Notes: generated by a model not told the origin, from the letters alone. DNA of 14,644 nt from an uncultured Lachnospiraceae bacterium (GCA_910583815.1 CAJTZB010000051.1:1-14644); one strand, 5' to 3'; shown: positions 1 through 7,402, counted from the stretch's first letter. Program-made: numbers and translations.

Positions 1-1
1 G

Positions 2-706
2 CCGATTACAAACACAGAAGAAGTATGGCTTGCCGATATTATCGGCTACGAATCACAGAAACAGAAGCTGGTGGAAAACACAGAGGCTTTTGTGCATGGA
101 AAAAAGGCGAACAACGTATTGCTGTTCGGCGATGCAGGGACGGGGAAGTCTACAAGCATCAAAGCAATCTTAAATGAATATTACGGCGAAGGGCTTCGTA
201 TGATTGAGATGTATAAGCATCAGTTTTCGGAGCTTGCGGCTTTGATTTCCCGCATTAAAAACCGGAATTATAAGTTTATTATTACGATGGATGATCTGTC
301 CTTTGAGGAATTTGAAATAGAGTATAAGTATTTAAAAGCAGTGATTGAGGGCGGGCTTGAAATTAAGCCGGACAATGTGCTGATTTATGCAACGTCGAAC
401 AGGCGGCATTTAATCAGGGAAACATGGTCGGACCGTTCCGATATGTCCAAAGACGAACTGCACCGTTCTGATACAATGCAGGAGAAACTGTCTTTGGTTG
501 CAAGGTTTGGAATCAGCATCAGCTTTATGGCGCCAAACCAGAAAGAATACTTTGAAATTGTGCGCGGAATTGCGAAAAAATATCCGCAGCTTCATTTTAC
601 AGAAGAAGAGCTGCTTGCAAAGGCAAATGCATGGGAACTGTCGCATGGCGGTCTCTCAGGAAGAACGGCGCAGCAGTTTATTACGTATCTTTTAGGAAAA
701 CAGTAA
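2..706 (+). CDS. DUF815 AAA+ ATPase, C-terminal part (5' end outside window)
   Basis: Reading is open from base 2, beginning PITNTEEVWL, so the gene enters from the left and its N-terminal part is missing. DUF815 proteins are usually about 400-450 residues, so roughly half is here. The visible part is the ATPase domain: Walker A GDAGTGKST shortly after an NNVLLFG strand, Walker B as ITMDDLSF, and the sensor-1-like segment LIYATSNRRHL. The C-terminal stretch ending LSGRTAQQFITYLLG is typical of the family. The internal GTG at 71 lies inside the conserved domain and is not a credible start. The family is an uncharacterised AAA+ group common in Firmicutes, and no substrate can be named from sequence. 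The next gene begins 33 bases downstream on the same strand with no terminator between them, so the two are probably co-transcribed. Confidence 0.9.
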   Translation, partial: PITNTEEVWLADIIGYESQKQKLVENTEAFVHGKKANNVLLFGDAGTGKSTSIKAILNEYYGEGLRMIEMYKHQFSELAALISRIKNRNYKFIITMDDLSFEEFEIEYKYLKAVIEGGLEIKPDNVLIYATSNRRHLIRETWSDRSDMSKDELHRSDTMQEKLSLVARFGISISFMAPNQKEYFEIVRGIAKKYPQLHFTEEELLAKANAWELSHGGLSGRTAQQFITYLLGKQ

Positions 707-739
707 ACAACAGTAGAGAAAGCAGAAGGAGGACTGTAT

Positions 740-1861
740 ATGGAGTACGCTCGTATAAATAGAAGGTGGAAAAGGTGGCTGTTATCCGGAATGACGGCAA
801 TGCTGCTTACCTGTGCCGTTTTGCCGCAGCAGGTTTCTGCTGCAACAGAGCCTACTTATGAACTGACAGATGACACACAGGGAGCAGATGCATTTGTTGG
901 CCAAGTGAATGTGGATGAGCTGAACGTCCGGACAGGTTTTGGAGCAAATTATCCGATTGCAACCGTGGGAGGGGTACAGCTTGTCTTAAAGGAAGGCGAT
1001 AAGGTCGCAGTAATGTCTTCGGGAAAGGCAAATAATGGAAATAACTGGTATGAAGTCCGCTGGGTAGAAAACGGTGTGGAATATCATGGCTATGTCAATG
1101 CAAAATATGTAAAAAATACAGAGCAGAAAGCAGTGCCTCTGCCAACCCCGACACCGGAACCGACCCCGACACCGGAGCCGACCCCAACACCACAGCCAAC
1201 CCCGACTCCACAGGCTACGCCGACTCCTATGCCGACTACTGCTCCTGCAAAAGACGGAGAAGGCGGAGGGATGGTGCTCTCAATTGCACGCGCCATTGGT
1301 ATCCTTGCGCTTGTGCTTGTAGTAGCAGCACTGATTTACCTTATCATTATGAAGCGTAAGAGGGAATCCCTTGTTGCAGAGACCTCAGAAAAAATTGATA
1401 ATCTAAAAAAGATCCAGCTTAACAAGGGTCCGGAGGATGTTTCCGGCAATCCGATTTCTGTCATGCGCAGAAAACAGCCAGAGCCACTGGCTGAAGAAGA
1501 GGAGCGCCCTGCAAGACGCAGAGAAGGCCATGAATCAGAGGCTTCCATCTTGGCAAGAAAAGAGCGTGCAAAGATAGTAAACGAAGAAATCATTGAAGAA
1601 ACCAGATTCTATAACCCATATGCAGAGCAGGAGGAAAGCGACAGGATGAGAAAGCTTTCCGAAAGCCTTAAAGAAAAGGAATTTATCAAAGAAGAAATCG
1701 ACAACTTAAAGCCGGGCGATCTTGTATATCATGAGTACTTTGGCAAGGGTGTTGTCTTTGACAATTCGGACGTCAAGGTCATTGAAATCCGTTTTGGTGC
1801 CGATGTCCGCTTTATCAATAAAGTGTCGTGTGTTGCAAAGAAGCTGATGCGGAAGATTTAA
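740..1861 (+). CDS. SH3b-domain protein with Pro/Thr spacer, one TM helix and Tudor-like tail
   Basis: This 373-residue protein has an unusual series of domains. Residues 1-34 form a signal peptide (basic RRWKRW, hydrophobic core, VSA cleavage site). Residues about 52-125 are a bacterial SH3 domain with the usual LNVRTGFGANYP start and a GYVNAKYVK end. Residues about 132-170 are a Pro/Thr-rich spacer built from six-residue PTPTPE-like repeats. A membrane helix at about 178-204 is followed by a basic KRKRE stop-transfer, then a charged cytoplasmic linker. The last 50 residues (PGDLVYHEYFGKGVV onward) resemble the small Tudor-like domain at the C-terminus of UvrD/PcrA helicases; this is my inference. 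SH3b domains commonly bind peptidoglycan, so the outer part probably contacts the wall. The start has a strong AGAAGGAGGA at 724-733. A terminator follows at 1937. The function is unknown. Confidence 0.85.
   Translation: MEYARINRRWKRWLLSGMTAMLLTCAVLPQQVSAATEPTYELTDDTQGADAFVGQVNVDELNVRTGFGANYPIATVGGVQLVLKEGDKVAVMSSGKANNGNNWYEVRWVENGVEYHGYVNAKYVKNTEQKAVPLPTPTPEPTPTPEPTPTPQPTPTPQATPTPMPTTAPAKDGEGGGMVLSIARAIGILALVLVVAALIYLIIMKRKRESLVAETSEKIDNLKKIQLNKGPEDVSGNPISVMRRKQPEPLAEEEERPARRREGHESEASILARKERAKIVNEEIIEETRFYNPYAEQEESDRMRKLSESLKEKEFIKEEIDNLKPGDLVYHEYFGKGVVFDNSDVKVIEIRFGADVRFINKVSCVAKKLMRKI
1142..1231 (+). repeat. Five in-frame 18-bp repeats coding for the Pro/Thr spacer
   Basis: Five consecutive 18-bp units encode PTPTPE, PTPTPE, PTPTPQ, PTPTPQ and a degenerate ATPTPM. 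The first two units differ at only two bases, while later units diverge. Such in-frame arrays can change length by slippage without breaking the frame, so the wall-spanning spacer may vary between strains. The array is C-rich on this strand. It also produces a spurious Gly/Val repeat reading on the other strand. Confidence 0.85.
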
Positions 1862-1866
1862 ATCTT

Positions 1867-1880
1867 TGTATACTGATGCT
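1867..1880 (+). repeat. Degenerate copy 1 of a TGTAYACYGAYGCT repeat
   Basis: TGTATACTGATGCT matches the copy at 2032 at 13 of 14 bases. It lies six bases after the stop codon of the SH3b gene and before its terminator. It is the weakest of the four copies. TAAATA lies 18 bases after TGTATA, which would fit a weak promoter. Confidence 0.4.
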
Positions 1881-1936
1881 GCTATCTGTCTAAATAAAAA
1901 TCAGATGCAAAAATAAAATATAGACGAAGAACAGAG

Positions 1937-1975
1937 AGGTGTTTGAAAATAGTTTTCAAATACCTTTTTGTTTTT
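1937..1975 (+). terminator. Rho-independent terminator after the SH3b gene
   Basis: AGGT, one base, TTTGAAAA, a three-base TAG loop, TTTTCAAA, one base and ACCT form a long hairpin with one G-T pair. It runs straight into TTTTGTTTTT. It sits about 75 bases past the stop codon at 1861. It probably separates the DUF815-SH3b unit from the CPBP gene. Confidence 0.85.
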
Positions 1976-1990
1976 AACAACAGAATTTTT

Positions 1991-2018
1991 GTGACACGCC
2001 TGCCTGAGAACATATAAC
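1991..2018 (+). promoter_or_regulatory. Candidate promoter for the CPBP protease gene
   Basis: GTGACA (1991-1996) and TATAAC (2013-2018) are separated by 16 bases. Each hexamer matches the sigma-A consensus at five of six positions. It is the best promoter-like pair between the upstream terminator and the gene start at 2158. It would give a leader of about 130 nt holding repeat copies 2 and 3. Those repeats may themselves be part of a different promoter, so the choice is not certain. Confidence 0.45.
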
Positions 2019-2031
2019 TTCCGTTGCCATC

Positions 2032-2045
2032 TGTACACTGATGCT
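2032..2045 (+). repeat. Copy 2 of the TGTAYACYGAYGCT repeat
   Basis: TGTACACTGATGCT differs from copies 3 and 4 by two transitions. With its left flank it reads CATCTGTACACTGATGCT, which matches the copy before recG (13631-13648) at 16 of 18 bases. It is 67 bases upstream of copy 3. A TATAGA hexamer lies 16 bases after TGTACA. Confidence 0.55.
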
Positions 2046-2097
2046 TAAATTGGTATAGAATTACATAGAGAAATGTGGTAAGATGGTCAATGACGGA

Positions 2098-2114
2098 CTG
2101 TACACCGACGCTAG
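2098..2114 (+). repeat. Copy 3 of the repeat, identical over 17 bases to the recG copy
   Basis: CTGTACACCGACGCTAG occurs here and again at 13634-13650 as an exact 17-base match on the same strand. Both lie just upstream of a gene start, 43 bases before the CPBP start here and 33 bases before the recG start there. An exact 17-base repeat is not expected by chance in a window this size. The position suggests a regulator site or part of a promoter. Confidence 0.65.
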
Positions 2115-2157
2115 ATAAGGGCATAGTATATGCTTGATAAAAGAAAGGGGCGCAAAC

Positions 2158-3063
2158 ATGAAAAACGCAATGAAATTATTTGGCTGTATCTGGCCAATGA
2201 TAGCAGCATATCTCTGCCAAGTAGTGGTTTCTGCCATTGGCATGGCAGTTTACACGGTAGTCATTTTTTTTGGTGCAGCATCGCAAGAGATAGAAAACAA
2301 AGAAGAGCTGATGGATTATACGATGGAAGCAATGCGCAATGGAACAGCAATCTTACTGATTGGAGGAATTGCAGTTGCGGCTACGCTGCTGCTCGGGGCA
2401 GTTTGGTATAAAAAGTACTGTCCAAGGGAAAACAGGACATGGAAACAGATATGGAATTCAAAGCTGCTTGCCGGGATGGTTCTTATGGGGATTGCTCTGC
2501 AGCTGATGATTTCCATGTGCCTGAATGTAATCTACCCACTGCTTCCCCAAAGCACAGTATCGGAATACTCAGAGCTGATGGAAACACTGATTGGTGGAAA
2601 TGCAGTGATTTCCATTATTGTAACAGTAATTTTGGCACCGGTCGCAGAAGAACTTCTTTTTCGTGGTGTTACTCTTCAGAAAGCGAAGAAGATTATGCCG
2701 TTTCTTTGGGCGAATATATTGCAGGCATTGATGTTTGGCGTTTATCATGGTAATTGGATTCAAGGAATTTATGCATTTTTCCTTGGTATGCTGCTTGGAT
2801 ATGTGGCAGAGCAGTTTCATTCCATCTGGGCATCCATTTTACTTCATGCGTGTGTGAATGGTTCAGCACAGATGCTTTCTCTGATTCCTGAGAAGGTGAC
2901 GGAAAGGATGATGGGAATTCTTGTTCTTGCTCTTATCGGTGTGTTGTTTTTGGTTTTAGCCGGAAAGCTGCTGAAAATGGCAAAGACAGAGCTTCCGGAG
3001 CTGGTATATCCTAAGAAGCCAGAAGAGTTTATCGAAAATTCATTTGACGAATATAACGTATAA
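2158..3063 (+). CDS. CPBP family intramembrane glutamic endopeptidase
   Basis: This is a 301-residue polytopic membrane protein with the CPBP (Abi/CAAX-like) protease signature. Motif 1 is EELLFRG with Glu164, Glu165 and Arg169. Motif 2 is FGVYH with Phe193 and His197. Motif 3 is His230 with Asn234 (HACVN). In the family the glutamates and histidines form the active site inside the membrane. Members process prenylated proteins, peptides or bacteriocins, or act as scaffolds; no substrate is evident here. I chose ATG 2158 because GAAAGGGG (2143-2150) lies seven bases upstream; an in-frame TTG at 2134 lies before that site and is less likely. The C-terminal tail, about 30 residues, is soluble and acidic. 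The gene's last codons contain the promoter of the next gene. Confidence 0.9.
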   Translation: MKNAMKLFGCIWPMIAAYLCQVVVSAIGMAVYTVVIFFGAASQEIENKEELMDYTMEAMRNGTAILLIGGIAVAATLLLGAVWYKKYCPRENRTWKQIWNSKLLAGMVLMGIALQLMISMCLNVIYPLLPQSTVSEYSELMETLIGGNAVISIIVTVILAPVAEELLFRGVTLQKAKKIMPFLWANILQALMFGVYHGNWIQGIYAFFLGMLLGYVAEQFHSIWASILLHACVNGSAQMLSLIPEKVTERMMGILVLALIGVLFLVLAGKLLKMAKTELPELVYPKKPEEFIENSFDEYNV

Positions 3064-3072
3064 TTTTATAAT
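3044..3072 (+). promoter_or_regulatory. Sigma-A type promoter before the corA locus
   Basis: TTGACG (3044-3049) and a perfect TATAAT (3067-3072) are exactly 17 bases apart. The -35 box overlaps the last codons of the CPBP gene and the -10 box is just past its stop. The expected start near 3079 gives a short leader of about 20 bases with AAAGGAGAG before ATG 3101. This is the best promoter match I found in the window. It lets the downstream run be transcribed independently of the protease gene. Confidence 0.8.
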
Positions 3073-3100
3073 GTAGGAAAAGGGCAGAAAGGAGAGCCAA

Positions 3101-4029
3101 ATGATTGAAATTTTTAAGACGTTGGAAAATGGCAGCCTCATAACCCTTGATAAAATTGAGCGGAACTGCTGGGTGGCAATGACGAACCCAACGAGGCAGG
3201 AACTTGCACAGATTTCTTCCGAATGCCATGTGGAAGAAGACGTGCAGAAGAACGCGCTCGTATTGAGGTGGAAGAGGACTATACTTTAATTTTAATAGAT
3301 GCGCCTGCAATTGAAAAGGAACAAGTGGATAAGGAGGAAAAAAACCGCTATATTACGATGCCGCTTGCAATCATCAATCTGGCAGATATTATTATTACAG
3401 TGAGTTTAAATGATTCCCAGGTACTTCTGCCGATTAAGTCGGGAAAACTAAAAGGCTTCTATACCTATAAAAAAACACGCTTTATCCTCCAGATATTTTA
3501 CCGTGTAGCAACGATGTTCTTACAGTATCTGCGTGCCATCAACCGGCAGAGTGAAATTATTGAGGATAAGCTTCATGTTTCTCAGAAGAACAAGGAACTG
3601 ATTGAACTTTTGGAACTGGAAAAGAGCCTTGTCTATTTTACGACTTCGCTTCGTTCCAATGAAATGGTATTTGAAAAAATGCTGCGGAATGAGCGCGTCA
3701 AGCGGTATCAGGACGATGAGGACCTGCTGGAAGATGTCATAATTGAGAATAAACAGGCGATGGAGATGGCAAACATATATAGTGGGATATTAAGCGGCAC
3801 AATGGATGCCTTTGCCTCGGTTATCAGCAACAACCAGAACAGCGCGATGAAGTTTTTGGCGACGGTTACGATTGTTATGTCGATTCCTACTATTATTGCA
3901 AGCTTTTATGGAATGAATGTTCCGTTGCCTGGCAGAAACAATCCATACAGCCTTTTTCTTGTGCTTGGGGCAACAGTGCTGATTACAGGGATTGTCGTGC
4001 TGATTTTCAGAAAAAAAGATTTGTTTTGA
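3101..4029 (+). pseudogene. corA: CorA-family Mg2+/Co2+ transporter gene, frameshifted by a small deletion
   Basis: The start has a good AAAGGAGAG site and ATG 3101. The first frame gives the CorA N-terminus for 48 codons, ending VEEDV at about 3244. It then turns into nonsense and stops at 3289. From 3244 the other frame continues as AEERARIEVEEDYTLILIDAP, the next conserved CorA segment, and runs intact to 4029. The C-terminus is standard: a long coiled-coil region, first membrane helix, the YGMN signature followed by VPLPG, second helix, and a basic KKD tail. CorA homologues normally carry a short LRAALD-like helix between the two halves. About six residues appear missing, which fits a 19-nt deletion. 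The remaining parts add to about 309 residues, close to normal length. A restart at ATG 3223 in the second frame has no convincing ribosome site. It is either a true pseudogene or an assembly or sequencing error. Confidence 0.8.
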
Positions 4030-4056
4030 CACTAAACTTAAAAGGATGGCTACGAA

Positions 4057-5037
4057 ATGGGAAAGTTTTTTTATAACATGGAACGCAAATACGGAAAATA
4101 TGCAATTCAGAATCTGTCGCTGATTCTGATTATCTGTTATGGGGTCGGCTATCTGCTGCAGATCCTGGCGCCGGGTTTTGCGCAGTATCTGGTGCTGAAT
4201 CCGTATCTGATTCTGCATGGTCAGGTGTGGAGGCTGGTGACATGGATTTTAATACCGCCAGAAAGCCTGGACCTGATCACAGTACTGATGTTATATTTTT
4301 ACTTTTCTATTGGTACGACATTAGAGCGGACATGGGGTGCCTTCCGCTATAACGTCTATTTGTTTTCCGGCATGATATTTACGATTCTTGGAAGTTTTAT
4401 CCTGTATGGAATTGCATGGATGGAATTTGGTGAGATTATCGAAAACGGCGCTTTGACGGCATATGATGTGTTTACAAAATATGCATCCATTGCTGTAGAA
4501 GGAAAGACGATGCTGCTTCCGGCAGTCTGGTTTTCTCAGATCAGTACTTACTATATCAATATGTCAATTTTCCTTGGTTTTGCAGCGACCTTCCCGGAAG
4601 CACAGGTACTGTTGATGTTTATTATCCCAATCAAAATGAAAGTACTTGGCATTCTGTATGCAGTGATGCTTCTGTATAGTTTCTTTATGGGTGGGATTGT
4701 AACAAAGGTCATAATTATTGCATCACTGCTGAATTTTATTGTATTTTTCTTTACTTCGCGCAATTTTAAACGGATTTCTCCGGCAGAACTGAAACGGAAA
4801 GCGGAGTTCCAGAAAAAAATGCGCCGCGCACAGCAGATGGGCAACGAAAGCCAGCATGAAGGAAAAAGGGTTATTACAAGGCACAAGTGTTCCATTTGCG
4901 GAAGAACGGAGTTGGACGACCCGAATCTGGAATTCAGGTTCTGTTCTAAATGCGACGGTAATTATGAATACTGCATGGATCATATCTATACACATGAGCA
5001 TGTGAAGCGGATTGTTCCAAATGCAGGAGAGCAATAA
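4057..5037 (+). CDS. Rhomboid-like membrane protein with C-terminal zinc-binding tail
   Basis: The 326-residue protein has about six membrane helices in its first 235 residues, then a basic stretch, then a Cys/His-rich tail. Rhomboid-like landmarks are GQVWRLVTWILIP after the first helix and TTLERTWGAFRYNVYLFSG in the following helices. The catalytic GxSG motif is not visible where it is expected; the segment reads YYINMSIFLGFAATFP. It may therefore be an inactive pseudo-rhomboid. The tail has CSIC, CSKC, a Cys-x-x-His and a His-x-His (approximately C278, C281, C296, C299, C306, H309, H313, H315), enough ligands for two zinc ions. ATG 4057 follows AAAAGGA by about ten bases. The stop overlaps the next start by 17 bases, so translation is probably coupled. 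Its role is unknown. Confidence 0.75.
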   Translation: MGKFFYNMERKYGKYAIQNLSLILIICYGVGYLLQILAPGFAQYLVLNPYLILHGQVWRLVTWILIPPESLDLITVLMLYFYFSIGTTLERTWGAFRYNVYLFSGMIFTILGSFILYGIAWMEFGEIIENGALTAYDVFTKYASIAVEGKTMLLPAVWFSQISTYYINMSIFLGFAATFPEAQVLLMFIIPIKMKVLGILYAVMLLYSFFMGGIVTKVIIIASLLNFIVFFFTSRNFKRISPAELKRKAEFQKKMRRAQQMGNESQHEGKRVITRHKCSICGRTELDDPNLEFRFCSKCDGNYEYCMDHIYTHEHVKRIVPNAGEQ

Positions 5038-6259
5038 GGGGCGGAATATATTGCATAGCATAACTTGCGCAGTGCGGCTGCTTCTGGCAGAGGCAAAGCG
5101 TTCCATAAACAGAAAAAAGAAACGGATACTTCCGGCAGGAATAGTGCTTATTATACTTATGATAAGCACTTTTTCGTATGTCAGAAAAAATGGGCAGGAG
5201 CAGATACATCCGCAGGAAAAATACATTGCGATTGGTATTTCCAATCAGGATAATTCAGAGTATGCGGCGCTTTTGCTTAGTTATTTTAAAGACAATGAAG
5301 AGTTTTCAAAGTATGCAGTGATAGCAGAAGGGGAAGAATCTGTATTGCAGGCACGTTTTGATAAGGGAGAACTGGACTGTCTGCTTGTGATTCCGGAAGG
5401 TTTTGCAGAGCAGATGATTCAAATGGAACATCTGCCAATTCGGGTATCTGTTTTGGCTGAGGATGCAACAAAGGCATTGCTGCTGAAAACAGTATTGGAT
5501 GCCTATGAAACTTATATTGCTTCCGTGGAAGCCAACTGCATGGCATTGTACGAAAAGATGAAAGAGCAAGGTTTTTCTTATCAAGAGAGGCAACAGGCCA
5601 ATGTAGATGTTTCACTGGACTTAATTTTTACGGCGCTTGGTAAGGATTCGTTTTTTGCAAGGAGAAGCATTGCGCCAAAAACAGAACTGTCTGCAGCTGC
5701 AAGCTGGGTCTGTGGTGCAGGCTGCCTTTTGCTCTTTTTGCTCTGCTTTTTGGCAGGAAGCAGATTGAGAGAATATTTTTCAAACGGTATGGCATGGCGG
5801 GTTCGTTTGATGGGAGTTTCTTATCTGTCGCTTTTTGCAGCTATAGTTCTGCCGTATGTTTTGATGATGTTTTTAATGGCAGGATGCCTGCTTTTGTTTG
5901 CAGCAGAGCGTAGTGCTGCATTTTTTGGAACAGAGGTGGTGCTGCTGTTTCCGTTGCTTTTGCTGCCGCCGGTACTTGGAATGGCATGTAAAAAGAAGCA
6001 GAATTATTTGCTTTTATACAGTTTGAGTTTTATTGGCATGGCGTTGCTTGGCGGAAGCATTTTACCTGAGCTCTATCTGCCGAGACAGTTTGTGCATGTG
6101 ATGAAGTGGCTTCCCAATTACCGTTTGGTACAATTATTTGCAGAAGGAAATGAGACGCCTTTTATGATTGGAGCAGCTGTGGCGGAATCAATGGTGCTCC
6201 TGCTTCTGCTTTTGTTTCTGATGAAACGAAGGGGAGAGGAGGCTATCCATGCAGAGTAG
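5021..6259 (+). CDS. ABC-2-like permease protein 1
   Basis: The protein is about 412 residues with the ABC-2 permease plan. A basic N-terminus (RSINRKKKR) is followed by one membrane helix, then an extracytoplasmic region of about 150 residues, then five or so helices ending in a basic KRRGEE tail. The outer region with KYIAIGISNQDNS and DCLLVIPEGFAEQM resembles the family in which a lone first helix precedes an outer loop (as in ABC2_membrane_3). The usual late motif appears as VMKWLPNYRLVQLF. No ATPase gene is adjacent, so the partner must be encoded elsewhere if it is an ABC exporter. ATG 5021 overlaps the previous gene by 17 bases. TTG 5051, preceded by AAGGGGCGG, is a credible alternative start. 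It overlaps the next permease by 11 bases. Confidence 0.75.
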   Translation: MQESNKGRNILHSITCAVRLLLAEAKRSINRKKKRILPAGIVLIILMISTFSYVRKNGQEQIHPQEKYIAIGISNQDNSEYAALLLSYFKDNEEFSKYAVIAEGEESVLQARFDKGELDCLLVIPEGFAEQMIQMEHLPIRVSVLAEDATKALLLKTVLDAYETYIASVEANCMALYEKMKEQGFSYQERQQANVDVSLDLIFTALGKDSFFARRSIAPKTELSAAASWVCGAGCLLLFLLCFLAGSRLREYFSNGMAWRVRLMGVSYLSLFAAIVLPYVLMMFLMAGCLLLFAAERSAAFFGTEVVLLFPLLLLPPVLGMACKKKQNYLLLYSLSFIGMALLGGSILPELYLPRQFVHVMKWLPNYRLVQLFAEGNETPFMIGAAVAESMVLLLLLLFLMKRRGEEAIHAE

Positions 6260-7367
6260 AATATTATCGGAAATACATATGATATGCGCCCATGCGCTGC
6301 GGCTGCTTTTAAAGAAAAAGCAGACACTTCTTATCTTTGTGCTTGGTTTTTTGTTTTTCTTTTTGCTTCTGTTTTTTCTGGAAGAGGCAAAGGAAGAAAA
6401 AAGCGTAGTGTTTATCGGCGTTCTGGATGAGGATAAGACAGAATTGTCAGAGAAGCTTGCAGAACGTATTTATCATTGCGAAGTATTCGGAGTGACAATG
6501 GCGCCGTTGGATAAATTGCTTGCCATGCTTGCGGAAGGGAAGCTGACAGCAGTATTTGTGATAAAGAAAGGATATGCGGATGCACTTGCAAGAGGAGAAG
6601 AGCGTCGGCTGATTACGATGTATGAAGCAGAAGGTAAAGGAATACCGTTGCTTGCAGATATTGTGGCAGGAGAGATTATGTATGACCTTTGTACTTCCAA
6701 AGGATTTATATCGTATGAAAAAGTGATGAAGCAGTCAGGAAGAGAGAAAGAGCTGCTTTCCAAAGAAGCTTATGCGGCATATGTGACGAGCTTTCTGACA
6801 AAAGAAGAGTTTGATTTTTCCTTTCAGGCAGAGTATCTTGACAGAGAAGGAAAGAGTGGAAATATACCAAAACAGACAGTGATTTATATGCAGGTGATTT
6901 TTGCGGTGCTGTCTATGCTGCTTGGTCTCCTTGCTGTCTATGCTGTAATTCCTTATGCGGATTTATGCCACGGCAGGGCGGCAAAACGGATGTGTGTGCT
7001 TCCGTTTTATAAGGCTTCTTTTCTGGTTGGTAGCGGGATTGCAGCGATGCTTCCAATGATATTATTTGGAACTGCTGCAGTTATTTTGTTTGCATGGAAG
7101 AATGAACTTCCGTTTTTTGCCGGTTTGCAGATGTTTTTGTATACAACAGCGTACAGCGGTGGTATAGTTATCATAACGATGTTGTTTGCCAAGCTCTGGA
7201 AGCATGCTGCGGGGTACCAGCTGTTTATGCTGGCACTGGTTGTTATATTTGGTATGGCCGGGTTTCTTGGGATTGCAGGAGGGCTCCTGCCTCAGACGGA
7301 CTGGCTTGGTTTTTCGCCAAATAGTGTGTATATCAAGGCGATGATTCGGTGCTATAGTTCAAACTGA
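6249..7367 (+). CDS. ABC-2-like permease protein 2
   Basis: This 372-residue protein has the same plan as its neighbour: a basic KKKQT start, a very hydrophobic first helix, an outer domain of about 165 residues, and a C-terminal set of about five helices. The parallels in the outer domain (VVFIGVLDEDKTE and TAVFVIKKGYADAL) suggest the two are diverged paralogues forming a heterodimer. The end, FSPNSVYIKAM, matches the usual position of the last extracellular segment, so the last helix seen in the partner is absent here. ATG 6249 has GAGGAGG six bases upstream and lies inside the end of the previous gene. No nucleotide-binding partner is encoded in this window. Confidence 0.72.
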   Translation: MQSRILSEIHMICAHALRLLLKKKQTLLIFVLGFLFFFLLLFFLEEAKEEKSVVFIGVLDEDKTELSEKLAERIYHCEVFGVTMAPLDKLLAMLAEGKLTAVFVIKKGYADALARGEERRLITMYEAEGKGIPLLADIVAGEIMYDLCTSKGFISYEKVMKQSGREKELLSKEAYAAYVTSFLTKEEFDFSFQAEYLDREGKSGNIPKQTVIYMQVIFAVLSMLLGLLAVYAVIPYADLCHGRAAKRMCVLPFYKASFLVGSGIAAMLPMILFGTAAVILFAWKNELPFFAGLQMFLYTTAYSGGIVIITMLFAKLWKHAAGYQLFMLALVVIFGMAGFLGIAGGLLPQTDWLGFSPNSVYIKAMIRCYSSN

Positions 7368-7402
7368 AGAACTCAGATTTTGAAAGGAGTGTGGGGATAA
7401 AA

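Noticed and set aside
71..73. GTG 71 as the start of the DUF815 gene
   Set aside because: The frame stays open to the window edge and upstream residues look like conserved DUF815 sequence, so the true start is outside the window.
1090..1296. Minus-strand Gly/Val-rich reading frame
   Set aside because: It is the reverse reading of the Pro/Thr repeat array in the SH3b gene.
1867..2114. Insertion sequence remnant or CRISPR-like array from the short repeats
   Set aside because: There are no terminal inverted repeats, transposase remnants or regular spacing. The copies are only 14-17 bases and tied to gene starts.
2134..2157. TTG start at 2134 for the CPBP protease
   Set aside because: The ribosome site GAAAGGGG lies inside this extension and is well placed for ATG 2158.
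3220..3260. Programmed ribosomal frameshift in corA
   Set aside because: There is no slippery heptamer or stimulating structure, and a conserved segment of about six residues is missing, which slippage would not restore.
4723..5244. 173-codon minus-strand reading frame
   Set aside because: It opposes the coding frames of the rhomboid-like protein and permease 1, which show clear protein features. No ribosome site or promoter supports it.
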